A stretch of DNA of 64,000 bases, from assembly GCF_020184175.1 (NCBI RefSeq), contig NC_065533.1, forward strand, positions 5,354,695 to 5,418,694. Reading direction: 5' to 3'. Origin of the DNA: Aphis gossypii. Its lineage: Eukaryota > Arthropoda > Insecta > Hemiptera > Aphididae. Numbering within the stretch: position 1 is the first letter of the stretch; every line of letters begins with the position of its first letter. A program made the translations under genes and the position numbers. The notes beneath the pieces were generated by a model, which worked only from the letters and a program-made list of their open reading frames with translations, was not told the origin of the DNA and did not search any database. Shown here piece after piece: positions 42,701 through 54,429 of this stretch.

Positions 42701-45700
42701 ACAACAAGAAAAAATAAACTAAGTATATTCTTGGGACAAGTTAAAGACTGGTATAAATACAGAAATTAATGTGAAGGTGTCTCCAGACGATTAGTTCATT
42801 GTCCATAATTTCTTCTAATGTCTTACACTAACGTCTGTAAACACGTTTTTTTCAAGTTAATATTTATTATAAACGATTATTTAATTTTTTTCGTTCTACT
42901 GCCCACATCCCTTTTTATTTATCTCTATTTTAGTATTTTTAATAGCCGTGAATACTCGAGTGTTTTGGATACAAGTTCATAAAAAAAAAACCAATAATGG
43001 TATCGGCATTTAAATTTTATTTCGAGTAATTAACAATTTAAAAAATGTGTAATGTGTGGACAGCCATATTATACGACCAGCAATATGTGCCTGGGCCAAT
43101 TTTTAACACTCCATAATACTCGGCTATTATCTTAATTAATAATAAAAGAAAAAAAACGTTGATTTTAATTACTGTTGACAGCTCATCTCGTATCAGTGGG
43201 TCATTATTATTTTATCATCGTGGCGTATTATTACCAAACTATTACTATACTATTACCACTACTACCGCGTCTACTTTATGTATACAGACTTATATACATC
43301 CAGCCCCGTTTAATTTGAATATGAATTGTCACATGTTACCGAAAGAAAAATTACAGCCAAAAGTTATAAATATGGATGTATTTTATCGTTGTAGCAGTGA
43401 CCATTATTTATTTCATTGCTCATTAATCTTAGAGTAACTAATTCAATGAATTATTACCAGACAGACTAGGAGCACAATCAAGGAAATTCAACTAATTTAA
43501 TTGTTCCGTAAAGTTCCTATATTTAGCAAGACATATCCGGCGCAGGAAACGAGAATTTAAAAAATAATTTGCATTTATTAGAGAAAATATGCATAAAAGA
43601 AATTCTTTGTGCTGTTGGAAAATAAATATAAAATGCATAATAAATGACGTGTTCCATTGATTTTTTTTAATATTTGAACTCTAAAATGAAACAAAATTTT
43701 TATTTATATTTTATAATAGGTACATTACCTAGAAACATTGTAATACAAAAATAAAAAAACTTAATTGACGAAATATGTTTGTAATATTTACTTATTAATA
43801 TAGGAAAAAACTGTTTTTCCTTATGGTTTAAGATTTTAATATTCGTCTGCGTTTTCTTTCACTAAGTACAATAACACCATTAAGACTTCAAAATGTCAAT
43901 GTGTCGATGGGAAAACTCTTGTCGGATCAAAAATATCATATGCTCACTATATTAACCATACCATATCATAATGCTACGTTAATTAGTCATAATGGGGTAA
44001 CCATTATCTAAATTCTACACGACATAGGTACAAAATATTACATTGTACTATTAATTATTAAATAAGAAGAACAAGGTATGTCGTAAAATCAAATAAACGA
44101 TAAAATAAACGATCTCGTTTGCACAATACTATGTTATAATACATCTAATTTAATCTTATATTTTAAAACCATATTAAAAAAAAAACGACAAATAGAGGTT
44201 TCGAATTCCCTAAATTAAACGACGAAATTCGAAAAATGTTTACGTACAAAGAATTCGTTATGTGTCATTGCTATTCGCTTGTACTGCTTGTATCACTCAC
44301 CCCGTAACCCGACTACAGTATATAGGTGGACACTATAGTACTATTTTTTTCGGGTAAAAATACTCAGCGCTCGCGTAATGTGTCGACCCGCGCAACATCA
44401 TATTGCATAATATAGTATAATGGGTGTGTATAATATAATATATTACATTATGTACGTTATAATTCACTATAATATACAGTGCGTGCATTACTGAGTTTGT
44501 TCGGGGCAGTACAAAAAATGCCGCCAGTGTTAAAAAAACGACGGCAAACGCGTCTGTGTATTCGTGAGGAATTTTTCGGGACAGTTTTCTTTCTTTTTCT
44601 TTTTGTTTCGATCGGTCTCTCCTACTTGCGATACTACCTAACTAATCAAACCATCCGACAACTGTTTTTTCGGATAGACATACTCATGTGCCAAATTCCA
44701 CAGGTATATAAGATTGCCACACGGCGCGAACGCGACATACATAGTTATGGTATCACAATTACCCATTGTAGGTACGACATTAAGATTTTGTGTGTATATA
44801 ATTTTAAATTTTACGGATTAGGGAAAAAAACGAAAGATATTACATAAGTAGAGTAGGTCGAAGGCGCTTCATAGAAACGTTGTCGGTACCAGCGAAAGTG
44901 AAGGTGATGGTATAGTGGAGAATAAGGGGTCGTCGTCATCGTCGATAGTTTGACACTTTTGCCCCCTGACGGCCGACCAACCCCTACTACTACGCCGCGC
45001 GTCCAGACTGGGACTCAAGTACGTCGTCCCTACGAAAAGCGGCACGAACACGCGGGGGCCGCTTATGCATGAGAGGTCGGCGGGGTGTTCGCTTATATAT
45101 TATTTATATGTATATGCCGATTTTACACCCCCTCACTTACTATCACACATAACTAACTACATTGCAACCACCCGTTATTATACCGGTGGTGAGTAAAATA
45201 CTGTTATTTAATGTTTTTCCAAGACCACCATAATATTATAATTTATAATACATATTTTATTTTGTTTTGTTTTACATATTGTTAGAATCACCAACGTCAC
45301 TGCAAGTAATACACGTCAAAACAATCGAACGCCATCCATATATGTCTACCATGTACCTATATTGCAATAACGAAGAAAAACGAAAATACGCGTACATCGA
45401 ACATCTTTACGGTAATAATAATACAATAAATAGTCTAGGAGCTGGTATAATAATATGATAGATACTAGATATATAATTCGAATGATCATCCTCGGTGGCC
45501 TTCGGATGATATTCTTCGCTAAATGTGCTGGAGAATGGAAAACAACTATATTTAGAACCTATGTGCATATATGTATATATGATAGGTTATCGGTTTTATT
45601 TTTAATATTATTTTAACAGAGAAAACTCGGTTTTTATTTTATTTAATGTTCAAGTCGGGATCCGATACATTAACTGAGATAGTGATTGGAGGTGTAACAT

Positions 45701-48167
45701 TATACAAATAGGTACAGAATACTACCGGGAGATAATATGCATGTTATTTAACTAGGATGTATATATGCTGACAAGTAAGTTTAAGTGTAGATTATTAATT
45801 GATAACACTTTAAATTGATTATAAATATTTTTTCGTGTGAATGAAAAAAAAATGCGCGTAAATGCAACAATAAGTGGAGCATCAGAGAATAAAAATAAAT
45901 AGAACCTTAAAACTATACACCTAAGGTTAGAATTCTGTAAAAAAAAGAACAAAAAAAAACTGTAATAACGACAAGCGACAACACATAATGTAAAGTAAAC
46001 GTATAATAATTAATATAAAATGTAAACTCGATTTATAACTGCTATTAAACGCTAAAACTAATTTCTCCAAAATAAATTTACCTAGGTGGTGTATTTATGG
46101 ATTTTATGTCACGAAGAATTTAATTTACAGTGAATAATAATTAGAGTTTAATAGTTTATGAATAAAATAACTGTGTTATGCAGTATCAAAACTGTACTTA
46201 TATTATGATTAATAATGAAAAAATACCAATTACCTCACAATAAAAAAAACATTTACTCAACCTGTGTTAATTGGATTAGATCAATTAAATATTGTCTTAT
46301 TTTTAATCATTATAGGAGATTTATTAAGATATACCTAGTAAATATGCCGGTCTATAAAACAATAAACAATAACCTTAACTTCAGCAAAAAACAACATCAA
46401 TAAAAATAGAAATAACGTTATGCGTGTTATAGTCTTTTTTTGGTATCTAAATTCTAAAAATAATATGTATTATTATAAGAACATTTATTTTAAGGAGTAC
46501 ACCAATAATTAAAAAAAAAAAACAAGAATTACCTACAATTTTTCAAGAGATCAATTTTCAATAAATTATTGATATACGTTATCTGTTGTGATATGAATAC
46601 ATTTTAAAACACATACGTCACATCTCGTGGCAATTTTTTTGATAAACTTTCTCACGGAACTTCCCGATCATGGGACGTATAAATCACGGTCGTCTTATCA
46701 AATTCTATGGATCCATTATGCTTCCCGGGGGTGGGCGGGGGTACGAGAATAGGATACGAGATAAAAATGGAAAAAAATATAGAAAGAAAAAAACCTCTCC
46801 GTTTGTTTCCCCTGCTCGCCGGTCGGGAGAACTCTTTTTACAGCGTTGCTGAGTGCGTCCGGAGGAATCATGAACATTCATCAAATTCCCAAGGTTAACA
46901 CATACACACACACACACACACACACAAGCTCCCTCCGTTCGGACACACGCGGATGGATCGAAACCGGTTACGGTCGAGGCCCGCGAGAAGAGAATATTAT
47001 TATCGGTTGGAAAAAAAAATAATAAATATATATAATAATATTAAAATCCGTATTACTAGGCAGGTAGTTTATTTCTTTATATTTAAAAAAAAAAATAAAA
47101 CAAAACGTTCACTTTTGTCATCTCTACCCCCGCAACCCGCGTTCTAAAGGGTATATACCACATGTTATTATGCATCGAGACAAGTGACTACAGGGAACGC
47201 GTCTTATAAAGTGTCGAAAATCGCCGAAACAAAAAGCACTCTGCCCGTCCAAGAGAAAGAAGAAAAGAACAAGTGTCGTCGTGTGTTCTGACAAACGCGT
47301 GTGTCTATTGTGTGTGGCCACGGTAACCATGTATTAACATATAATGTGTCTTGTAAAATATTGTTAAAATAATATGATTTATCGGAACGTTTTTTAAAAA
47401 TGACAAATTGACCGATTCGTAATTCCGTGTATTTAAATATATACCGTCTTACAGAATACTGTGTATAAAATGAATACATTTTCGCCTTAACCTATTTCAC
47501 CGTGTAGCAAACAACAGTCCGTCGACCAGTATCTATTATATTTTAACAACTGTATTTCTCAGATTTCATTTCATTTCGTTTTTTTTTTTTAATATCATAC
47601 CACTGGCAAAACGATGACTTACGTTGAGTTAGTTATCACGGCAATAATTTGTAGTCGACAATAAAATTAGAAATAAACGCAAAGTTATCATTTATTATTA
47701 TTATTATTCTTAAGATGTTCGGTTTTTAATAATAATAAAAATCGTGTCGCGTTGGACAGCTACCATGTCGTTCGTTTAACACGATTTGGACAACGACAAA
47801 GAAAATAGTATTATATATATTATTCTTGTAGGTACATATTACATAAGCCAAGTAGTGAGCGTTCAAAAAAAATATATATCTACTTTAAGAACGAGTAAGA
47901 TTACTACAACGAATGTTTCCTAGTAAAGACTTCATTGTGAGCCACGATAACCACATTTGGAATAATGACTCGTTTGGTATGGTATTTATAAAAATAAAAA
48001 TCAATTTTTAGATTTTGCTTTTAAGGGTTTTCAGGTTGAAGAAAAATATTTTTGTTTTGAATCACCAATTGTTTCGGTATTAAAGCACCGACGACAATCG
48101 GTTATAATCAAACGCGAAATTGTTCATATAGTAGCGGTGAATGACAAAAATCGGTAGGTAGACCCGC
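36763..48167. other. Gene-free AT-rich stretch, probably ephrin first intron
   Basis: No ephrin exon or other coding segment was recognised on either strand. It contains the AC run at 46904 and short AT palindromes. The frames at 38199, 41435, 43159 and 44479 lack splice context or family resemblance. The intron assignment follows only from its position downstream of the ephrin donor. Confidence 0.45.
46904..46926. repeat. (AC)n microsatellite
   Basis: About eleven AC units. No gene overlaps. Confidence 0.9.
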
Positions 48168-48370
48168 TTAACTATTTAGGAGTTTAACGGTGAGTCCCAT
48201 CATTGCACTGTCGTCGACACCGAAAATTACAGACGCCTGGCCGCGGTCGTCGAACGTTAAAGTCGTCGGATCGCCCGTTAATTCAAAAAGTTTTTCGAGG
48301 ACGGTAAAACACCCGTCAGACCCAACAAATCGTCGACACTGAAATACATACTCGTACACTTTGACTTGTA
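48168..48370 (-). pseudogene. RAD9-like clamp-domain fragment, possible last exon or pseudogene
   Basis: This open segment of 66 codons ends in TAA and is preceded by a possible acceptor (TTGCACTCAG, with AG at 48372-48371). A TAA in the intron-side sequence closes the frame further upstream. A second acceptor (TATTTCAG) sits just before codon 13. The peptide has balanced composition and good codon variety, unlike the AT-repeat frames around it. Its middle reads LFELTGDPTTLTFDDRG followed by QASVIFGVDD. That resembles the end of the PCNA-like domain of RAD9, where a conserved Phe/Glu segment precedes a hydrophobic-FD-x-x-G strand and a Val/Ile-Phe-x-Val/Ile-Asp strand. RAD9 is part of the 9-1-1 DNA-damage clamp. 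No other RAD9 part was found, and it lies within the presumed ephrin intron on the same strand. The match is from memory and weak. It may instead be an unrelated exon or a chance frame. Confidence 0.3.
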
Positions 48371-48788
48371 CTGAGTGCAATAATTAATAACATCATCAAA
48401 TAACATATTACGTATATCGTACACTTCGAGATTCTCTTCGCACACGGATTACTTGGGTACGTTGGATTCCCAGAAGTTTTGACATGTCTAAATGTCTTTT
48501 AGTAGGACTCGGAAATAAATCGGAAACAGAAAAAATAGTCGTCGTAGCCCCCTTAGACGCCACCGATGGAATTATTATTATACTCAGGAAACACGGACTA
48601 TTAGACGCACCGCCGTCGACGGAACGTAAGCGACAGGAGGAGAGTACCTATCGCTCTGACCCATAGCTCACTACTGCAGTACTACTACTATCGTCTCGTC
48701 AAGTTCAATGTTTCTTTCATCACGGATATTTCCATCACGTCTGTCACTGCTCATTATCGAAACTAGTTTTTGTCCCGCGGGGGGAACC

Positions 48789-48830
48789 GCACACACACAC
48801 ACACGCATTAAAATAGGTAGGTAGGTGGGT
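48789..48830. repeat. (AC)8 and (TAGG)n
   Basis: An AC run (48789-48804) followed by TAGG units (48814-48830). The TAGG part is too short and of the wrong unit for an insect TTAGG telomere array. Confidence 0.7.
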
Positions 48831-49440
48831 TAAAAATTATATTATGCGTACGTCGTACACACACACACGAATACATACATACACCACTAATTTTGTGTTT
48901 CTCACGAGAAAACAATAATACGTAACCGTCTAGCACAACGCGTCCAAAACGATTAAATAATAATAATAATAACAATAATTATAAAAACAGCACAATATTG
49001 TAACAAGCGACACAAATTTCAATTATTGTATTATAATAATATATTATATGATTTATGGTAAAAAGAGCAATAACATTATATATATACATTATAACATATT
49101 AATATTATTTTAAGCCGACGGGGTCCGAAACAACTACAGTGTACCCAGTGCAAAAATACACCTAAATAAATACATCAGTGTTTTTGTCCAAAGTCAATAA
49201 CAATACATACGTATATTATATATATACTGGGGTACACGCGCGTTCGGTACGGTCTATATTTTGCCGCCGGGGGATGATGGATTTGCGTGGGAGTCTCGGG
49301 CAAGGGAGCTAGGCCCCCGACCCTTTGACGGGGTTTCCAGAAGTCGGGGTTAGGTTAACTCAACCTGGCGGTGAGAGGGTAGTGACGGGGCCGAGGTGGG
49401 ATGGCGGTCACGTCGGACGGTATGATTCGTGGGTACTCAC

Positions 49441-49685
49441 ATTGAATTCGACGTGTTCCAGTGCACGGTGAATGACTTGGTGCAATCGCTGACGGTGGAC
49501 AGCAGGACCGTCTCGAAGCATATGAGCAGGACCAGCGTGAGGCACGACGTGATCTTGGTGCACGACACGCCGCGCATGGTCGCGGACGCGGGCCGTCGCC
49601 CGGCGGCGGCGGACGGCGACGGCGAGAAGAACCGCAGGCAGCCCGGTAGCCCGGGGAAACCGAACAGGTTGTCGAACAGAACCAT
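49441..49685 (-). CDS. Ephrin: Ephrin, first coding exon (partial gene)
   Basis: Ephrins are cell-surface ligands of Eph receptor tyrosine kinases and act in axon guidance and boundary formation. The exon encodes 81 residues plus two bases. Residues 1-36 form a Pro/Ala/Ser-rich N-terminal extension. A second Met (37) is followed by a hydrophobic core (about 48-62), which fits a signal peptide or signal anchor. Residues 68-81 read CTKSFTVHWNTSNS, the start of the receptor-binding domain with the WNxSN signature of ephrins and one N-glycosylation sequon (Asn77). The frame then meets GTGAGTACC, a strong donor, at 49440. The split codon AT|N would encode Ile or Met, and fly-type ephrins have Ile there. 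An in-frame TAA at 49721-49719, 12 codons upstream, supports Met1 as the first possible start in an unspliced leader. Its context is AAACATGG. Translation could instead begin at Met37 (49577). The remaining domain exons are not seen. Family recognition is from memory of insect ephrins. Confidence 0.83.
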
Positions 49686-49700
49686 GTTTCCGGCAGAGGT

Positions 49701-49714
49701 GGTGGTCGACCACC
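49701..49714. repeat. Perfect 14-bp palindrome in the ephrin leader
   Basis: GGTGGTCGACCACC is a perfect inverted repeat with a central SalI-type GTCGAC, 16 bases upstream of the ephrin ATG. It could form a leader hairpin or bind a dimeric factor. In this GC-rich block chance is also possible. Confidence 0.6.
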
Positions 49715-49886
49715 GGTGTTATCGTCGGGCGAGAAAAATCAAGTGCTCTCGTCGGCGACGAACAGCGGACGGACTGCGGGCACGACGACGGGGGCCCGAG
49801 AGACGTGTAATCCGCGGACGGCGATTCTCCGGTGCGTGTGCCCGCCGCGGACGGGATTACACGCGCTTTACGCCGCGCGAGTGTCG

Positions 49887-49964
49887 TTAACAACGCGTCG
49901 GCACGACGGCGGACGAGACGTGATCACGTCGGTCGTGCGCGGCGTTGGCCCACGGCCGGAGCAT
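49887..49964 (-). other. Upstream ORF (25 codons) in the ephrin leader
   Basis: An ATG at 49964-49962 opens a 25-codon frame ending in TAA (49889-49887), about 200 bases before the ephrin ATG and not overlapping it. If the leader is transcribed from above 49964 and not spliced, ribosomes would meet this ORF first, which usually lowers translation of the main frame. The peptide is Arg/Ala/Val-rich and not recognised. The role is inferred from position only. Confidence 0.35.
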
Positions 49965-50525
49965 AGTGTTCGCCGAAGTGTCGAAGACGATGTCTCGTGT
50001 GCGCGAGCGACGGCGGTGGTTTGCGGAGACGCGAGCGCAAAAAAGTACAAAACGATCGTACTAGAGTCCGCGAACCGAAGGTGTATTTATTGAATTTTTT
50101 GTCGAGCACAAGACGAGCGCGCGTTGACGGAACGACAGAGAATTCGACTGGAAACGAAAAAAAAAAAATAAAATAAATCGACGACGGCAGCGGTGGCGGA
50201 CGGACGGACGCGCGAATGCAGAGCACGGGCACGAACACACACTCGGTAGGGCCGACGATACGATACTGATGATTGTAGACGGCGAAAACGTTCTCGCGGT
50301 GAACGCCGCACGCGCAACGGTCCGGCAACGCCGCGTGCCCAACACGGCGGCGGCGTCCCCTCTCCCTTCCCGCACCGTCACCTCGACCCCGCACCGCCGC
50401 TGCAGCCGCCGACGCTTCTCCCGGCACCCCACGGCACGACGGCGATACTCGACGGCGGCGATACCGGCGCGGTCTGACGGCCTACGACCGACGCGCCATC
50501 TACCCGAAGGCGATGGTGTTCTATC

Positions 50526-50578
50526 GTTGTTGTTGTTGTTATTGTTATTGTCGTCGTCGTCGTCGTCGTCGTCGTCGT
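50526..50578. repeat. (GTT)n then (GTC)n at the far edge of the ephrin CpG block
   Basis: GTT and ATT units (50526-50549) run into nearly ten GTC units (50550-50578). Length change here could alter the upstream edge of the ephrin promoter region. The Thr/Ser-rich frames across it are repeat products. Confidence 0.9.
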
Positions 50579-51023
50579 TATAACGAGGTGCCTACCAACA
50601 GTCCGTCGCTGAAATAATGAAAATAATATCGCATTAAGTGATGGGTAACCGAAAAGCCGAGACAAGTTAAAGCGTTTCATATGTTTTTTGAGATCGATTA
50701 ACTTAAATAATATGTATATAATATTGCCCGCGAGATACTTCCAAAATTAATAATAATTATTATCGGTATACCGTGTTCACCGACTAGAATTATGTAAATG
50801 TTTCTAACTTATAACCAATTACTTGGTATCCAGATCAAACAATACAAAAACGAATTCCGTGGATTTAACATTCAGGATCCAAACTATTGTATTGAGCTTC
50901 TTCAGACTTTTCCGAGTAACAATATTTAATAAATAGGTATTATGTACAAATTATTTTGTTTTGAATTCAATCCGATTGTCGTCATCCAGACGTAGGGAAA
51001 ATTAATTGCCGTGCAACACAAGC

Positions 51024-51033
51024 GTGACGTCAC
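51024..51033. promoter_or_regulatory. CRE-type site GTGACGTCAC
   Basis: A palindromic full cAMP-response element core (TGACGTCA, with one further matching base pair) stands about 1.3 kb upstream of the ephrin start codon, just outside the CpG-rich block. The CREB/ATF motif is well established; whether it works here is inference. A second TGACGTCA occurs at 27534-27541 with no gene assigned nearby. Confidence 0.4.
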
Positions 51034-52770
51034 AAATTTGTGTCTAGAAACATTGTTTTGATGTCGAGCGTTGCGTGAGTTGCACAGAGCAATGCCGCCC
51101 GGTAATATTTAAATACCAAACAATAATTATTAAGTGGACGTTAGACCCTCATGGGTAGACTTTTTCATCTAATCGTCTTACAAACGTATTCTGGTATACG
51201 ACATGGAAACTTTATGCTAAGAAAAATAATTTTTGTATTGTTGTATAGTTTTAATATTAGAGTTGAATGTGACCAAATACTGACCTTGCTAATATATATC
51301 AAGTTTTAAGGTACGAGGAACGTTAATAGGTATCTATTTTTGTATCTACATTATTTTTTACGATATTTTAATTGTTTAATGATTATTATGAGTATCTATA
51401 TAAATTATATTATATATATTATATATATAAGTTATATAACGATTAAACAATGATGCTCATAATTCGTTTAAAAACTACAATTATGTAAAACAAGATAATG
51501 TTTATACTATTTAATTAGCACATCATAATATATCTATATTATATAGAGGTACTTAACCGCAATAAATAGTAACTTTCAACTTCGCTATACAGCAATAGGT
51601 ACTGTGATTTTTTTTATCATAAATTCTATTTTGTGAACTGAACAAATTGTTTTCATAATGCTTTATGGACCGAGTCGACTAAAAAGTCAGAGAATAAAAT
51701 AATTTTTATTTTGACAGATAATTCCAGCCATCTCGAACAGTTTTCCAACATACATTCTTAGCACAGAATTCTTTCTCAGACGACTTTTTTTTCTAAACGT
51801 TTGCTATCAAGTCATCATAGTCCGTCCTCCGGTAGCCGGATACATGTGTACAATATGACTCATAGTGTAAGTATTACTAGTGCCTATTAGTATGTCGTCT
51901 TTGTCACATGCCATGTACTTCCACAATAATATGGATACACAACTTCTTACATAGTAAACCATAAACTTTACAAGTCTAGAATAAAAAGCGAAATGTGTGT
52001 GGGTGAGTGGTAGATGGGGGTGCGTAGCCACCTTGGTATTATTCGAGTGGGTAGAACGATATACGTTTACCCCTGCTTCAATACCATAAAGCAGGGTGCA
52101 AATAAAAAAATAATGATTCAAGCGAGTGTAACTACCTATGTAAGTATTATTCAAATTTGCAATGTAATTATATGTTTTACAATGCCTGCAGTTTTTTTTC
52201 AATTTGTGCCCCTATATTTTAAAATTATATAATTTTTATTTTAAATGTTCGAATGAGTGTAATAAAAAAAATAAAAGTATTAATAAAGTATTTTGTAAGA
52301 ATTATGCGTTGTGGAAAATATTTTTTATTATTTCATTTTATAAAGTAAGATTTTATATATTTGTAATTTGTATTTAATAAATTCATGATAGAAATTACAT
52401 TTTTATTTTAAATTTATTTAGACTTAAGTGATTGAACCGTTTAAATTAAAATCGGCTAATGCCAGTGATTTTATTATAAAACTAACTGTAAATTACTTAA
52501 TAAGCATATATTATTTTACATTTTTACAAATGTTTTAGTGGCATAATAAGAAAAAAAATAATTTGAAAATATAGAATTATTAACGATGCATACCTATGAT
52601 TTGGGAAGTTTACTGTTGTAAATTTCTGTATATGTGTATTCTACCTTCAAATTAATTGATTCTGGTTCACTAAATTTATCGATTACATGTTGTGTTAAAA
52701 ATATTTTACCTATAACAAAATGACTAGAGTGACAGACGAAGACGGCTCCATTATATACTATTTTATATTT

Positions 52771-52792
52771 AATATAGCATTATTGCTATATT
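52771..52792. repeat. Hairpin, 9-bp arms
   Basis: AATATAGCA pairs with TGCTATATT around a TTAT loop. No gene is adjacent, so a terminator-like reading is not meaningful in this eukaryotic context. Confidence 0.4.
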
Positions 52793-54286
52793 TCTGACCA
52801 AACCCTAATTGAAGGTTCGTATTTTATATATTATAATAATATATTTTTCGATTATATATTATATTATAGATACTTATACAATCAGGGCCACCTACTGCTC
52901 CCGTTGCCATCGTGCAGGCTATATTAATCGTACATTTCATCTATAAACCGATTTGTATATAATATCTTTTGTTTTGTCTCTCGAAAACTGTCTGTTATTT
53001 TAACATAATTATCCGATAGGTTATGTATGCGTGATCCTATCTTGACGGTTATAGAATAATAATACACGTGGGCACGAATCGCAGTTTGATGAAGAATAAC
53101 TACATAGTATGATATGATCCGAGCCATACCTATCGATAGGTAGATACGCATATTATAATATACGTGCAATGCATCAGTACTTACGTTATCATCAATGAGA
53201 ATATTTATTTTTTTTTATTTGTGATCGTATCTTCTGCCAGATTTATGAAATTTAATATTCTGAAATTAGTGGGTAACGAATAATTATATATATATAATTT
53301 TATCCAATTCGTAAATAATTATCTTTGAACAAATCAGTAAAAAAAAAAAATAATTAAATTGGTTAGTTCCTTAAAAAATATTGTAATGTTCTTTCTCAAC
53401 CAATAGTAGGTCTGACATACTACGGTATCCATATAAGTAACAATATAATATCTTTAATAATAATAATAAATGTTCACTTATCTGTTTCTAACTGTTACAA
53501 CCACGGCATTATATCAAAAACGATAATCAGATGTCGTACATGGTACATAACTTTGATAAATAAAAAATACAAGTTCAAAGGTCTACTTTTTATAGCGAGA
53601 TAACGTGAATTAAGTTTTAATTATTTGTCATATTGATACGTTACAACTAATCTTAATTATGTACAAGATTATTTATAAGTTTTTAAAAACAATTTGTGTA
53701 TCAGAAATCAGAATTATTGTTGAACTGTAATTATGTTGTTTTAATATTGTTCATATTATGATAACGGATCTTAAGAAAAAAAAATCAGAATTGTTTGAAA
53801 TGATCTTAATGTTTTTTTTTTACTATTATATAATTTTTATTGACGTTCTTATTATCTACTTAGCGAATAAGAATAAAAATATTAAAATGTTCAACAAGTA
53901 TTTATCGAGCTATTAACATTTAGAGGGCGAATTTATAGTACCTACATGGCTGCATTAATACTTTATAGGTAATAACCATTAACCATAGGAATGTTTCAAA
54001 CTTTAATTTTAACAATATAGTTTTATTTTGAGTTCTTATGTTTCATGTAATATTGAGAAGTGTTGTATAAAACGACGATTAAATATTTATAACTAGTTTT
54101 ATGATAATGATATAATATAATATATACATATAATATATATATGTATGTGTATGTATGTGTGTAATAATATATACATTGTAAATATGTTTTTTTTGTCATT
54201 GAATAATTAATTATTAATTTATTACCCCTCGTTGTGTAATATAGCACTGTAGTAAAGTGAATTATATCAAAGTTATCACATTACAG

Positions 54287-54429
54287 AAGAATGCCATTGA
54301 ATATACCTTTACACGTACAAATTGACGGTATAGATATTGATTTTCAGGTAAAAAATATCATTGATCATTGTAATTATGTGTATGAACCTATGACTATTAG
54401 ACCATATTATGTGTATATTATTATGGATA
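54287..54429 (+). other. Candidate short coding exon, function unknown
   Basis: A reasonable acceptor (ATCACATTACAG) is followed 5 bases later by an ATG (54291). From it runs an open frame of 49 codons to TAA at 54438-54440. Two donors are in frame: CAG|GTAAAA after 54347 and ATA|GTAAGT after 54429. The peptide begins MPLNIPLHVQIDGIDIDFQ and has varied composition, unlike the Tyr/Ile-rich frames around it. I do not recognise it. It could be the first coding exon of a plus-strand gene running off the right end, or a chance frame in AT-rich DNA. Confidence 0.2.

Larger units (their letters stand above)
49686..50600 (-). promoter_or_regulatory. CpG-rich promoter and 5' leader region of ephrin
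   Basis: This is the densest CpG block in the window and lies directly upstream of the ephrin start codon, which makes it the likely promoter plus 5' untranslated leader. No TATA box or initiator can be chosen with confidence, so the transcription start is not placed. The block contains a 14-bp palindrome, an upstream ORF and trinucleotide runs at its far end. Long open frames across it on both strands (up to 167 codons) are a by-product of high GC and are not called as genes. A spliced 5' leader cannot be excluded. Confidence 0.6.

Noticed and set aside
44479..44847. 122-codon plus-strand frame with a hydrophobic segment
   Set aside because: Starts at a non-ATG codon; the hydrophobic part comes from a poly-pyrimidine stretch and there is no family match.
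49408..50432. Several overlapping frames of 100-167 codons on both strands in the ephrin promoter block
   Set aside because: High GC removes stop codons in all frames; peptides are Arg/Ala/Pro-rich. Only the frame at 49685 carries a recognisable domain and splice site.
51807..52202. 131-codon minus-strand frame
   Set aside because: Open and fairly varied, but no domain, no splice context and no promoter; a frame of this length can arise by chance in 64 kb.
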